Assembly (NCBI GenBank): GCA_025352865.1
Contig: JANXSB010000588.1
Span: forward strand, 1 to 6,829
Reading direction: 5' to 3'
DNA length: 6,829 nt
Origin: Chthoniobacter sp.
GTDB taxonomy: Bacteria > Verrucomicrobiota > Verrucomicrobiia > Chthoniobacterales > Chthoniobacteraceae
The translations under genes and the position numbers were made by a program. The notes under the pieces are model-generated. The model was not told the DNA's origin. It was given only the letters and a program-made list of their open reading frames with translations, and did not search any database. Positions within the stretch are counted from its first letter, which is position 1, and each line of letters opens with the position of its first letter. Shown here one piece after another: positions 1 to 5,742 of this stretch.

Positions 1-1040
1 TGCCCGCACGCGGCGGCGATGTCGTGGCCCTTTTCCCGGCGCAGCGTGGCGGGGATGCGCGCGGCTTCGAGCACGGCCATGAAGGCGTCCTGCCGCGCCT
101 CGCTCGGGCGCTTCCAGTCGAGGCCCTCGACCTTGTTGTACGGGATGCGGTTGACCTTCGCCTTCACTTTGCGCGCCACGCGCACGAGCGCCGCGGCGTC
201 CTCGGGACGGTCGTTCACGTTTTCAATCAGGATGTATTCAAACGTGAGCCACTGCTTTTTCCGCTCGGTGTAAAAGGCGCACGCCTCAAGCAGCACGGCG
301 AGCGGGTATTTGCGGTTCACGGGCATAATCTGCGAGCGCACTTCGTCGGTCGCGCCGTGGAGCGAAATGGCGAGCCGGACTTGCAGCGGCTGCTCGGCGA
401 GTTCGCGGATCTGCGGCGCGAGGCCGCTCGTGGAAATGGTGATGTGCCGCGCGCCGAGGCCCACGCCCCACGGCGCGTTGATGATCGTGATCGCGCGCAT
501 GAGGTTGGCGAAATTGGCGAGCGGTTCGCCCATGCCCATAAAGACAATGTTATTGATCCGCTCGCCGCACAGTTCCTCGACGCGCAAGATTTGCTCGACG
601 ATTTCGCCCGCCGACAAATTGCGGCTCCAGCCATCCAGTCCGCTGGCGCAAAATTTGCAGCCGTAGGCGCAGCCGACCTGCGTGGAAATGCAGAGCGTCC
701 GCCGGTCGCTCGCCTCGCCGTAGAGCGCGGGCGACGCCGGGATGAGCACGCTTTCGATGAGCGCGCCGTCGCTGAGCTGGAAAAGGTATTTCAGCGTCGT
801 GTCCTTCGAGCCGAGCGTGCGGACGGGTTTCACATCGTCGAACGCCAGCTCCGCCGCGAGCTGCTCGCGAAGTGCGGCGGGGAGATCGCTCATCGCGGCG
901 AATGATTTCGCGCGTTTGCCGTAGAGCCATTGCAGCACCTGCTTCGCCCGGTACGCCGGCTGCCCGAGCGCGCCGAGCCGCGCGCTGAAGTCATCGAGCG
1001 TAAGCGATTTGATGGAAGGGAGCGGCGGCAGGGCGGACAT
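1..1040 (-). CDS. rlmN: Dual-specificity RNA methyltransferase RlmN (radical SAM), 3' end cut by window edge
   Basis: Radical-SAM enzyme that methylates C2 of A2503 in 23S rRNA and, in characterised homologues, A37 of some tRNAs. It acts in the cytoplasm. Reading leftwards from the ATG at 1040-1038, 346 codons are present. Residues 115-131 hold the diagnostic pattern: C117, then the [4Fe-4S] triad C124-x3-C128-x2-C131 (CAYGCKFC). The SAM-contacting GEP motif (MGMGEP) is at 168-173, ISTSG at 202-206 and SLHG at 226-229. C345, in the terminal DIAAACG motif (340-346), corresponds to the methyl-carrying cysteine (E. coli C355), and C117 to the resolving cysteine (E. coli C118). Both catalytic cysteines are therefore present, and only a short tail should lie beyond position 1. 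A good Shine-Dalgarno sequence supports the start. The PP2C gene lies 50 bp upstream on the same strand, so co-transcription is likely. Identification is firm. Confidence 0.97.
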   Translation of the reverse strand, partial: MSALPPLPSIKSLTLDDFSARLGALGQPAYRAKQVLQWLYGKRAKSFAAMSDLPAALREQLAAELAFDDVKPVRTLGSKDTTLKYLFQLSDGALIESVLIPASPALYGEASDRRTLCISTQVGCAYGCKFCASGLDGWSRNLSAGEIVEQILRVEELCGERINNIVFMGMGEPLANFANLMRAITIINAPWGVGLGARHITISTSGLAPQIRELAEQPLQVRLAISLHGATDEVRSQIMPVNRKYPLAVLLEACAFYTERKKQWLTFEYILIENVNDRPEDAAALVRVARKVKAKVNRIPYNKVEGLDWKRPSEARQDAFMAVLEAARIPATLRREKGHDIAAACG

Positions 1041-1047
1041 GCGCCCG

Positions 1048-1054
1048 CACCTTC
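1048..1054 (-). promoter_or_regulatory. Ribosome binding site of rlmN
   Basis: Reading the minus strand, GAAGGTG lies here, with its GAAGG core (1050-1054) nine bases before the rlmN ATG. This is the clearest Shine-Dalgarno sequence in the window and supports the start at 1040. The other genes lack such a site or have one at poor spacing. The 50-bp gap between the phosphatase stop and this start (1041-1090) shows no terminator-like stem-loop, which fits a single transcript. Confidence 0.6.
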
Positions 1055-1090
1055 ATGCAAAACGCCCGACGCGCAAACCTCCGCGTACGC

Positions 1091-1993
1091 TCACGCCGGC
1101 TCCACGTCCATCACCGCGATCGTGATATTGTCCATTCCGCCCGCCGCCATCGCTCCCGCGGAAAGCGCCGCGACGACCGCCGCGGCGTCGCGCTCGGCGA
1201 GCATGATCGCGCGAATCTCCGGCGCGTGAAGCATGTCGGTGAGCCCGTCGCTGCACACCAGAAAGCGCGTGCGCCCGGTGATCCGCAGGGGCTGCACATG
1301 CACTTGGATTTCCTCCACTTCCTCGCGCCCGCCGATGGCCTGCGTGAGCGCGTGGAGAAAGCCGGGACGCTTGCCCTCCGTGCGTTCGAGCAGCCCCAAA
1401 TCAATGAGATCCTCGGCCTCCGAATCGTCGCGCGTGATCTGCACCAGCCCATCGCCGTCCTGCCGGTACACGCGCGAGTCGCCGACGTGAAAAGCGAAAA
1501 GCCCGCGCCCGCCGCAGCCAAGCCCCGCGACCGTCGCGCCCATCGCCGCACAATCGCGCTCCTTTTTACCGCGTTCGCAGAGGTGGCGGTTCAGCCGGTG
1601 CAGGATTTCCGACACGCTGTTCGGCGTCACGCGTTTGCACCCGGCCAGTGCCGCGACCACCTCCCGGCTCGCTTCGGCTCCCGCGCGATGTCCGCCGATG
1701 CCATCGGAAACCGCCACGATCCATGGCGTTGCCGCGATCTCGATCGTCGCCGGAACCTCAGCGCTGCCGCTGGAAAAAACCGAGCCCGCGAGAAACGCGT
1801 CCTCATTCACCCGCCGCACCTTTCCCGTATGGCAGATCGAGGAACCGCGCACGGCGCAGTGCGTGGAGACGTGAGATTCGGCGGATGCGACCGGTGCGGC
1901 CGGTTTTGCCGCCACGGTCGGACGGCTCGGAGCCGGCGGCGGCGGGCCGATCTTCGCGCTTCTCCGTGGGGGGAGTGGGTGGCTGGAAGGCAT
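1091..1993 (-). CDS. PP2C-family protein serine/threonine phosphatase
   Basis: A 300-residue metal-dependent (Mn/Mg) phosphatase that removes phosphate from Ser/Thr residues and usually counteracts Hanks-type kinases. PP2C motifs occur in order: VNEDAF at 62-67, SDGIGGH at 96-102 (metal ligands D97/G98), GATVAG at 152-157, HVGDSRVYR at 169-177, LTQAIGG at 216-222, CSDGLTDML at 247-255 (D249), and DNI at 288-290 (D288). All core metal-binding aspartates are present, so it should be active. There is no transmembrane segment, so it should be cytosolic. The first ~40 residues are Pro/Ala-rich and lie outside the domain. They may be a flexible tail, or the true start may be the GTG at 1915-1913 (codon 27). 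No Shine-Dalgarno sequence precedes either. It is divergent from cysE and upstream of rlmN. No partner kinase is in the window, so its substrate is unknown. The family call is sure; the exact start is not. Confidence 0.93.
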   Translation of the reverse strand: MPSSHPLPPRRSAKIGPPPPAPSRPTVAAKPAAPVASAESHVSTHCAVRGSSICHTGKVRRVNEDAFLAGSVFSSGSAEVPATIEIAATPWIVAVSDGIGGHRAGAEASREVVAALAGCKRVTPNSVSEILHRLNRHLCERGKKERDCAAMGATVAGLGCGGRGLFAFHVGDSRVYRQDGDGLVQITRDDSEAEDLIDLGLLERTEGKRPGFLHALTQAIGGREEVEEIQVHVQPLRITGRTRFLVCSDGLTDMLHAPEIRAIMLAERDAAAVVAALSAGAMAAGGMDNITIAVMDVEPA

Positions 1994-2110
1994 GGGGTTC
2001 GGCGGCAGACTGTCGCGAGAACGCCACGTCTTTCAAGCCTTCCGTCGCGCGCGCCGGGTTTTTCCAAAACATTGCGCCGCCCCGCAAACGGCGATACTCC
2101 CAACGGCACG
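1994..2110. promoter_or_regulatory. Divergent intergenic region between the PP2C phosphatase and cysE
   Basis: This 117-bp gap must hold the promoters of the leftward phosphatase-rlmN pair and the rightward cysE operon. The only candidate I can point to for cysE is TTGCGC at 2072-2077 and GATACT at 2093-2098, with a 15-bp spacer. The -35 is poor and the spacing short, so it is a weak guess. A small stem (CGCCG 2075-2079 with CGGCG 2089-2093) overlaps it. No Shine-Dalgarno sequence precedes the cysE ATG, and no T-box or riboswitch-like structure is evident. Confidence 0.3.
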
Positions 2111-3019
2111 ATGGACAAAGACTTCGGCCAAATCACCGACGACATCCTCGCTTCCTACACCACCGGCGGCGGGATGAACAACATCGACGGCTCCAACCTC
2201 CCGTCGAAACGCACCCTCGCAACCATCTGCGAAGACCTGCTCCAGCTCCTCTTCCCCGGCTTTCACGACGCCGAGCCCATCCACTCGCGCGACCTCCGCC
2301 GCGTCACCGCCCACCGCCTTTTCTCCATCGCCGACCGGCTGCAGGAGGAGGTCTGCAAAAGCCTGCGCCTCGGCGAGCCCGACTGCCCCAAGGCCCGCGC
2401 CGAGCAGATGGTCCACCAATTTCTCCACACCATCCCGCTCGTCCGCACGCAGCTCGCCACCGATGTCTCCGCCGCCTTCGACGGCGACCCCGCGGCCGGC
2501 GGTTTCGACGAAATCATCCTCTCGTATCCCTACCTCGAAGCCATCGCCATCCAGCGCTGCGCGCACCTGCTGTATTGCCACCAGCTCCCGCTCATCCCGC
2601 GCATGATGACCGAGTGGGCGCACTCCCGGACCGGCATCGACATCCATCCCGGCGCGCACATCGGGTCGCACTTTTTCATCGACCACGGCACCGGCGTCGT
2701 CATCGGCGAAACCTCCGTCATCGGCCAGCATGTGAAGATGTATCAGGGCGTCGCCCTCGTCGCGCGCTCGCTCTCCGGCGGCCAGCAGCTCAAGGGCAAA
2801 AAGCGGCACCCCACCGTCGAGGACCACGTCACCATCTACGCCGGCACCGCCATCATTGGCGGCGACACCGTCATCGGCGCCGGCTCGACCATCGGCGCGA
2901 ACGTCTTCCTCACCCACAGCGTCCCCCCGCGCTCGCTGGTTTTTTATGAGGAAAATTCACTGCGCATTTTGGACAAGGAAAAGCGCCCGGAGGAGTGGGT
3001 GGCGGATTGGGTGATTTGA
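2111..3019 (+). CDS. cysE: Serine O-acetyltransferase (CysE/SAT family, long form)
   Basis: Transfers acetyl from acetyl-CoA to L-serine, giving O-acetylserine, the carbon acceptor for cysteine synthesis in the cytosol. The protein is 302 residues. An alpha-helical N-terminal region (about 1-170) precedes a left-handed beta-helix built of hexapeptide repeats (about 174-275). Conserved active-site features align with E. coli CysE: GIDIHPGA at 175-182 (D177 matches D143) and IDHGTGVVIGE at 190-200 (H192 matches the catalytic H158). IGAGSTIGANVFL then precedes the VPP turn at 271-273. It is longer at the N-terminus than E. coli CysE, like SATs of Bacteroidetes and other groups. The open frame extends upstream to 1055, but that part is antisense to the phosphatase, so I take the ATG at 2111; M22 is a less likely alternative. 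It is first in an apparent operon with the HNH-like gene and nifS. No cysK is visible here. Confidence 0.93.
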   Translation: MDKDFGQITDDILASYTTGGGMNNIDGSNLPSKRTLATICEDLLQLLFPGFHDAEPIHSRDLRRVTAHRLFSIADRLQEEVCKSLRLGEPDCPKARAEQMVHQFLHTIPLVRTQLATDVSAAFDGDPAAGGFDEIILSYPYLEAIAIQRCAHLLYCHQLPLIPRMMTEWAHSRTGIDIHPGAHIGSHFFIDHGTGVVIGETSVIGQHVKMYQGVALVARSLSGGQQLKGKKRHPTVEDHVTIYAGTAIIGGDTVIGAGSTIGANVFLTHSVPPRSLVFYEENSLRILDKEKRPEEWVADWVI

Positions 3020-3023
3020 GGGC

Positions 3024-3770
3024 ATGAAAGGCAACGTCGGCATTTGTCATCTTTGCGATAAAAGCGGAAAACTATGTCATTCACACATCATCCCGGAGTT
3101 TTGTTACCGCGGTATGTATGACCAAGACCATCGGTTTTATTCGTTGGATGATTTGAAAACCGGACTCTATTCGCAGCCTCGCAAGGGATTTCGAGATTAT
3201 CTGCTGTGTGCGAGGTGTGAGACCCATTGCAGCCTCTTCGAGTCGAAAGCAGCGCCGTTTTTTAGTGCATGTCATCCTCCGTCACAACCGCCAAGAAAAT
3301 CAGTCGATGTCCAACTTGATTACAAAAATTTCCGTTTGTTTCTGCTGTCTGTTCTTTGGCGATCCAGCATCACCGAGCATCCATTTTTCGAGCATGTAGA
3401 TTTAGGCCCACACGAGGAAGTCTTGCGGCAAATGCTCTTACAAAGCGATCCTGGCGATCCCGATCAGTACGGTTGCACGGTTTGTCGTTTGAAATTTCAA
3501 GGGCAGGATTTCAGAGACTTTGCAGTTCAACCAACGCCAGCGCGACCTAACGGGCACAACATATATCGGTTCACTTATGCTGGCTTTGTATTTTTCTACT
3601 ACATATCACGGCACGCATTGAGTCTGGGCGCTAGGCGCTCCTTCATACAAAGAAACGGCCAAATGGTTTTAATGGATGGTCATCTGGAAGAACTGACATT
3701 CCTGCGAGATACTTGGAATCAAAGCTGTAAGATCAAGGTTAAGTATGGATCGGTCTTAAGAAAGACGTGA
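3024..3770 (+). CDS. Uncharacterised Cys-rich protein with HNH-like treble-clef motif, probably acquired
   Basis: 248 residues of unknown function. What is visible: C8-x2-C11, then C18 and SHIIP at 20-24, then LCARC at 61-65 followed by H68. The order CxxC - (S)HIIP - LCxxC resembles the zinc-bound treble clef of HNH nucleases, with Ser where the usual DH pair has Asp. A third pair, C151/C154 (CTVC), could bind a second metal. Residues 181-195 are rich in Phe/Tyr but too polar at the edges to be a convincing membrane segment. Proteins opening with a CxLC...SHIIP motif occur widely as hypotheticals; nuclease activity is not shown and may be absent here. Base composition is unlike its neighbours: 26/60 G+C at 3061-3120 and 24/60 at 3301-3360, against about 41/60 in cysE and nifS. 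It starts 4 bp after the cysE stop, and its TGA overlaps the nifS GTG. GAGGG at 3018-3022 is only one base from the ATG, so translation may depend on coupling to cysE. Confidence 0.85.
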   Translation: MKGNVGICHLCDKSGKLCHSHIIPEFCYRGMYDQDHRFYSLDDLKTGLYSQPRKGFRDYLLCARCETHCSLFESKAAPFFSACHPPSQPPRKSVDVQLDYKNFRLFLLSVLWRSSITEHPFFEHVDLGPHEEVLRQMLLQSDPGDPDQYGCTVCRLKFQGQDFRDFAVQPTPARPNGHNIYRFTYAGFVFFYYISRHALSLGARRSFIQRNGQMVLMDGHLEELTFLRDTWNQSCKIKVKYGSVLRKT

Positions 3771-4912
3771 TCTACCTCGACTACAACGCCACCACCCCGC
3801 TCGCGCCCGAGGTTTTCGACGCGATGCGGCCGTATCTGGAACGGCACTTTGGCAACCCGTCGAGCATCCACGCCGCCGGGCGCGAGGCGCGCGCGGCCAT
3901 CGACGACGCTCGCGACCGGCTGGCGCGGCTGCTCGGCGCGAAGCCGCATGAAATCATCTTCACCGGCGGCGGCACCGAGGCGGACAACCTCGCCGTCATC
4001 GGCCTCGCGCGGGCTTCCGTCGCGCGGGGAAAACATCTCGTCACCTGCGCCACCGAGCATCACGCCGTGCGGCACGCGTTCGAGCATTTGGAGAAAAAGG
4101 AAGGCTTCCGCGTGACCTGGCTGCCGGTGGATCGCGGCGGGCGCATCGACCTCGCGCAACTCGCCGGGGCGCTCACGCCCGAAACCACGCTCGTCTCCAT
4201 CATGTCCGCAAACAACGAGACCGGCACCCTCCAGCCCGTCCGCGAAATCGCCGCGCTCTGCCGCACGCGCGGCGTCCTTTTCCACAGCGACGCCATCCAG
4301 TCCTTTGGCAAAGAGCCGCTCGCCGCGCGCGACTTCGACGCCCTCTCGCTCACCGCCCACAAATTCCACGGCCCCAAAGGCGCGGGCCTGCTTTACCTCG
4401 GCGCGGGTCACAGCATCGAGAGCCTCCAGCACGGCGGCTCCCACGAAAACCAGCGCCGCCCCGGCACCGAAAACACCGCCGCCATCGTCGGCCTCGCCCG
4501 CGCCGCCGAACTCGCACTCGCGACGATGGACGCCGAACGCCCGCGCCAGGCCGCGCTCCGCGACCGAATCTGGACCGGCCTCCACACAGCATTCCCGGCT
4601 GCCGTGCGCAACGGCGACGTGGAAAACTGCCTCGCCAACACGCTCAACGTCAGCTTCCCCGGCCTCGACGGCGAAAGCCTGCTCATCAATCTCGACCTCG
4701 CCGGCCTCTGCGCCTCCAGCGGCTCCGCCTGCATGGTTGGCTCGATCATGGCCTCGCACGTCCTCCTCGCCATGGGCGTCGCTCCCGATCTGGCTCGCGC
4801 CACCGTCCGCTTTTCCCTCGGCAAAGAAACCACCGCCGCCGAAATCGAAACCGCCATCAGCCGGTTGCCGGAAATCTTCGCCCGCCTCGCGCCCTCCACC
4901 TTGTCATCCTGA
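3767..4912 (+). CDS. nifS: Cysteine desulfurase (NifS/IscS family, PLP-dependent)
   Basis: Converts L-cysteine to alanine and leaves a persulfide on an active-site cysteine, supplying sulfur for Fe-S clusters or thiolated RNA in the cytosol. The protein is 381 residues, normal for class I desulfurases. Visible residues are the family opening IYLDYNATTPL (2-12), TEHHAV at 96-101 (His stacking on PLP), NNETG at 149-153, SDAIQS at 174-179 (D175, pyridine-N contact), and HKFHGPKG at 198-205 with PLP lysine K199. RPGTEN is at 231-236, and the mobile loop SSGSAC at 317-322 carries catalytic C322. The start is GTG at 3767. It gives the canonical N-terminus, and an in-frame TAA at 3740-3742 leaves no other start. 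GTG overlaps the TGA of the preceding gene (GTGA), implying translational coupling. No iscU or other assembly gene is nearby, so whether the job is NifS-, IscS- or tRNA-related is unresolved. Confidence 0.96.
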   Translation: MIYLDYNATTPLAPEVFDAMRPYLERHFGNPSSIHAAGREARAAIDDARDRLARLLGAKPHEIIFTGGGTEADNLAVIGLARASVARGKHLVTCATEHHAVRHAFEHLEKKEGFRVTWLPVDRGGRIDLAQLAGALTPETTLVSIMSANNETGTLQPVREIAALCRTRGVLFHSDAIQSFGKEPLAARDFDALSLTAHKFHGPKGAGLLYLGAGHSIESLQHGGSHENQRRPGTENTAAIVGLARAAELALATMDAERPRQAALRDRIWTGLHTAFPAAVRNGDVENCLANTLNVSFPGLDGESLLINLDLAGLCASSGSACMVGSIMASHVLLAMGVAPDLARATVRFSLGKETTAAEIETAISRLPEIFARLAPSTLSS

Positions 4913-5109
4913 CCGGAGTTCCGGTCGGCTTTGCGAGCGGAACGCAATCGAAGAACCTCTAAGAGGGTGGACCGGAGGTCGGCTGCGGAGCGCCAAGGCA
5001 CGGCATGTCTATAGCATCTGCATTTCCAGAGCGACCCAGCTCCAGCGGAGCGGCATGAGGGCTACTCCCCGCCGGACGTGCCGCGCCTACGGCATCCCCT
5101 CGGGATGAC
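4903..5109. repeat. REP-like composite repeat element with terminal inverted GTCATCC
   Basis: A non-coding block bounded by GTCATCC (4903-4909) and its exact inverse GGATGAC (5103-5109). It contains a chain of small palindromes: GACCGG/CCGGTC (4911-4926), CCTC/GAGG (4956-4966), GACC/GGTC (4970-4980), GCTCC/GGAGC (5039-5051), TGCCG/CGGCA (5079-5094) and CATCCC/GGGATG (5093-5107). GACCGGAG recurs at 4911 and 4970, GGTCGGCT at 4923 and 4977, and CGGCATG at 5001 and 5051. The left part resembles, from memory, the widespread interspersed repeats that begin GTCATCCTGA. The middle resembles GCTCC-GGAGC repeats seen in planctomycete and verrucomicrobial genomes. The left end overlaps the nifS 3' end, so the repeat supplies the last two serine codons and the stop. 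No ORF in it looks like a gene. Genome copy number cannot be seen here. Confidence 0.55.
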
Positions 5110-5111
5110 AG

Positions 5112-5145
5112 AAGAGCGCTGCGTCCGTGTTGCAAACACGCTCTT
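5112..5145. other. Stem-loop AAGAGCG/CGCTCTT
   Basis: AAGAGCG at 5112-5118 is the exact reverse complement of CGCTCTT at 5139-5145. An alternative inner stem, CGTGT (5126-5130) with ACACG (5136-5140), competes for the same bases. Only a short GCGTTT follows, so it is a poor terminator on its own. It may act with the stronger stem-loop downstream, or be part of the repeat-rich spacer. Confidence 0.3.
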
Positions 5146-5172
5146 GCGTTTCGGCGGTTGACTTGGAAACGA

Positions 5173-5201
5173 AGCGAGGCGGACTTGCGATCCGCCTCGC
5201 T
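5173..5201. terminator. Bidirectional stem-loop terminator between convergent nifS and the small secreted-protein gene
   Basis: AGCGAGGCGGA (5173-5183) pairs perfectly over 11 bp with TCCGCCTCGCT (5191-5201) around a 7-base loop. On the plus strand it is followed by GTTTTGC, and on the minus strand by TCGTTTCC, so both U-tracts are short. It sits between two convergent genes and could end transcripts from both sides. The stem is certain; the terminator role is inferred from position and GC-rich pairing. Confidence 0.6.
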
Positions 5202-5227
5202 GTTTTGCAGGGAAGGTGTGCGTGAGT

Positions 5228-5563
5228 TTAGAACCCGAAAAGGAACGAGAGCGGCGAACGAAAATGCCGCTCGTCTTTCTCGCAGTGCGACTTCCGTTTC
5301 GGCTGGCAGCGGTCTTCGTCGTAGTCGCGATACCGCGTTTCCCGAGGCTCCGGATAGTCATACGTCCGGCGCGATTCGTAATACGGCTGATACGCGGGGC
5401 GCTCTTGGTAATACCCGTAGCTGGGCCGATAGACTTCGCGGAAAACCGGCTGGCCGCAGCGGTCGTAGCCGACGAAGACGCGCTCGCGGCAATCAGCATG
5501 GGCGCTGGGGATGAAGGCCGTAAGGCCGGTGAGGAGCAGGGTGGCGATGAGGAGTTTTTTCAT
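5228..5563 (-). CDS. Small secreted Tyr/Arg-rich protein of unknown function
   Basis: 111 residues with a classical Sec signal peptide: MKK, a hydrophobic core (L4-F17), and AHA at 21-23 as the likely cleavage site. A lipoprotein box is not present, since C25 is preceded by HAD. The mature part is about 88 residues and highly polar. C25 and C36 flank a short conserved-looking stretch (FVGYDRCGQPVFREVYRP, 30-47). A Tyr/Arg/Pro-rich middle follows (48-82), then C86 and C94 in a Lys/Arg/Glu-rich segment, and finally a hydrophobic end (FLFGF). Four cysteines could form two disulfides outside the cytoplasm. I do not recognise the function; similar short exported proteins occur as hypotheticals in Verrucomicrobiota. 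The start is the ATG at 5563-5561. No Shine-Dalgarno sequence precedes it. It converges on nifS and diverges from the DUF1552 gene. A real gene is likely because of the signal peptide and terminator. Confidence 0.8.
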   Translation of the reverse strand: MKKLLIATLLLTGLTAFIPSAHADCRERVFVGYDRCGQPVFREVYRPSYGYYQERPAYQPYYESRRTYDYPEPRETRYRDYDEDRCQPKRKSHCEKDERHFRSPLSFLFGF

Positions 5564-5742
5564 AGGTGAATGGATTCGGTCTTTGTGACGGCGGTTCTTT
5601 CGCCGCTATTCAAAGCAGTCGTAAAATTCGGAAATCATTTCGCGCCGTGAGGCTTCGCGCACTTTGCGCCGGACCGTTTTTTCCGCCTCGCGCGGAGCGT
5701 GAAACTGTGGCAGCATCCGAGGCTTCAAATTCCTCCACCGCC
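5564..5742. promoter_or_regulatory. Divergent intergenic region upstream of the secreted protein and the DUF1552 gene
   Basis: This 179-bp gap must hold two outward promoters. I find no convincing -35/-10 pair in either direction and no Shine-Dalgarno sequence before either start. It holds only short stems, such as GCGG/CCGC (5591-5606) and CCGC/GCGG (5683-5695). A run of six T (5677-5682) precedes the latter on the plus strand, so it is not arranged as a terminator. An in-frame GTG at 5707 could lengthen the DUF1552 protein by 12 residues, but would displace its signal peptide from the N-terminus. Confidence 0.3.

Noticed and set aside
24..905. Long plus-strand open frame (about 293 codons) opposite rlmN
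   Set aside because: It is antisense to a firmly identified rlmN. Its product is a low-complexity Arg/Ala/Glu-rich chain with no recognisable motif, the usual artefact of high-GC coding DNA read on the other strand.
1055..2110. Upstream extension of the cysE frame by 352 codons
   Set aside because: This stretch lies antisense to the PP2C gene and is Arg/His/Ala-rich without domain character. The SAT protein is complete from the ATG at 2111.
2033..2917. Minus-strand open frame opposite cysE
   Set aside because: It is a Gly/Ala/Asp-rich shadow of the acetyltransferase gene, without motifs.
3719..4759. 346-codon minus-strand open frame opposite nifS
   Set aside because: It mirrors nifS codons, is rich in Glu/Ala/Gly/Val, and matches no family. 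The plus-strand desulfurase has all its catalytic residues.
4913..5227. Possible small RNA or CRISPR-like array in the post-nifS spacer
   Set aside because: The repeated words are short and irregularly spaced, so it is not a CRISPR. The hairpins fit a REP-like element plus terminator, and no promoter for an RNA could be pointed to.
5158..5569. Two overlapping plus-strand frames opposite the small secreted-protein gene
   Set aside because: They cross the terminator stem and the convergent gene. Neither has a signal peptide or domain, whereas the minus-strand frame has a textbook signal peptide.
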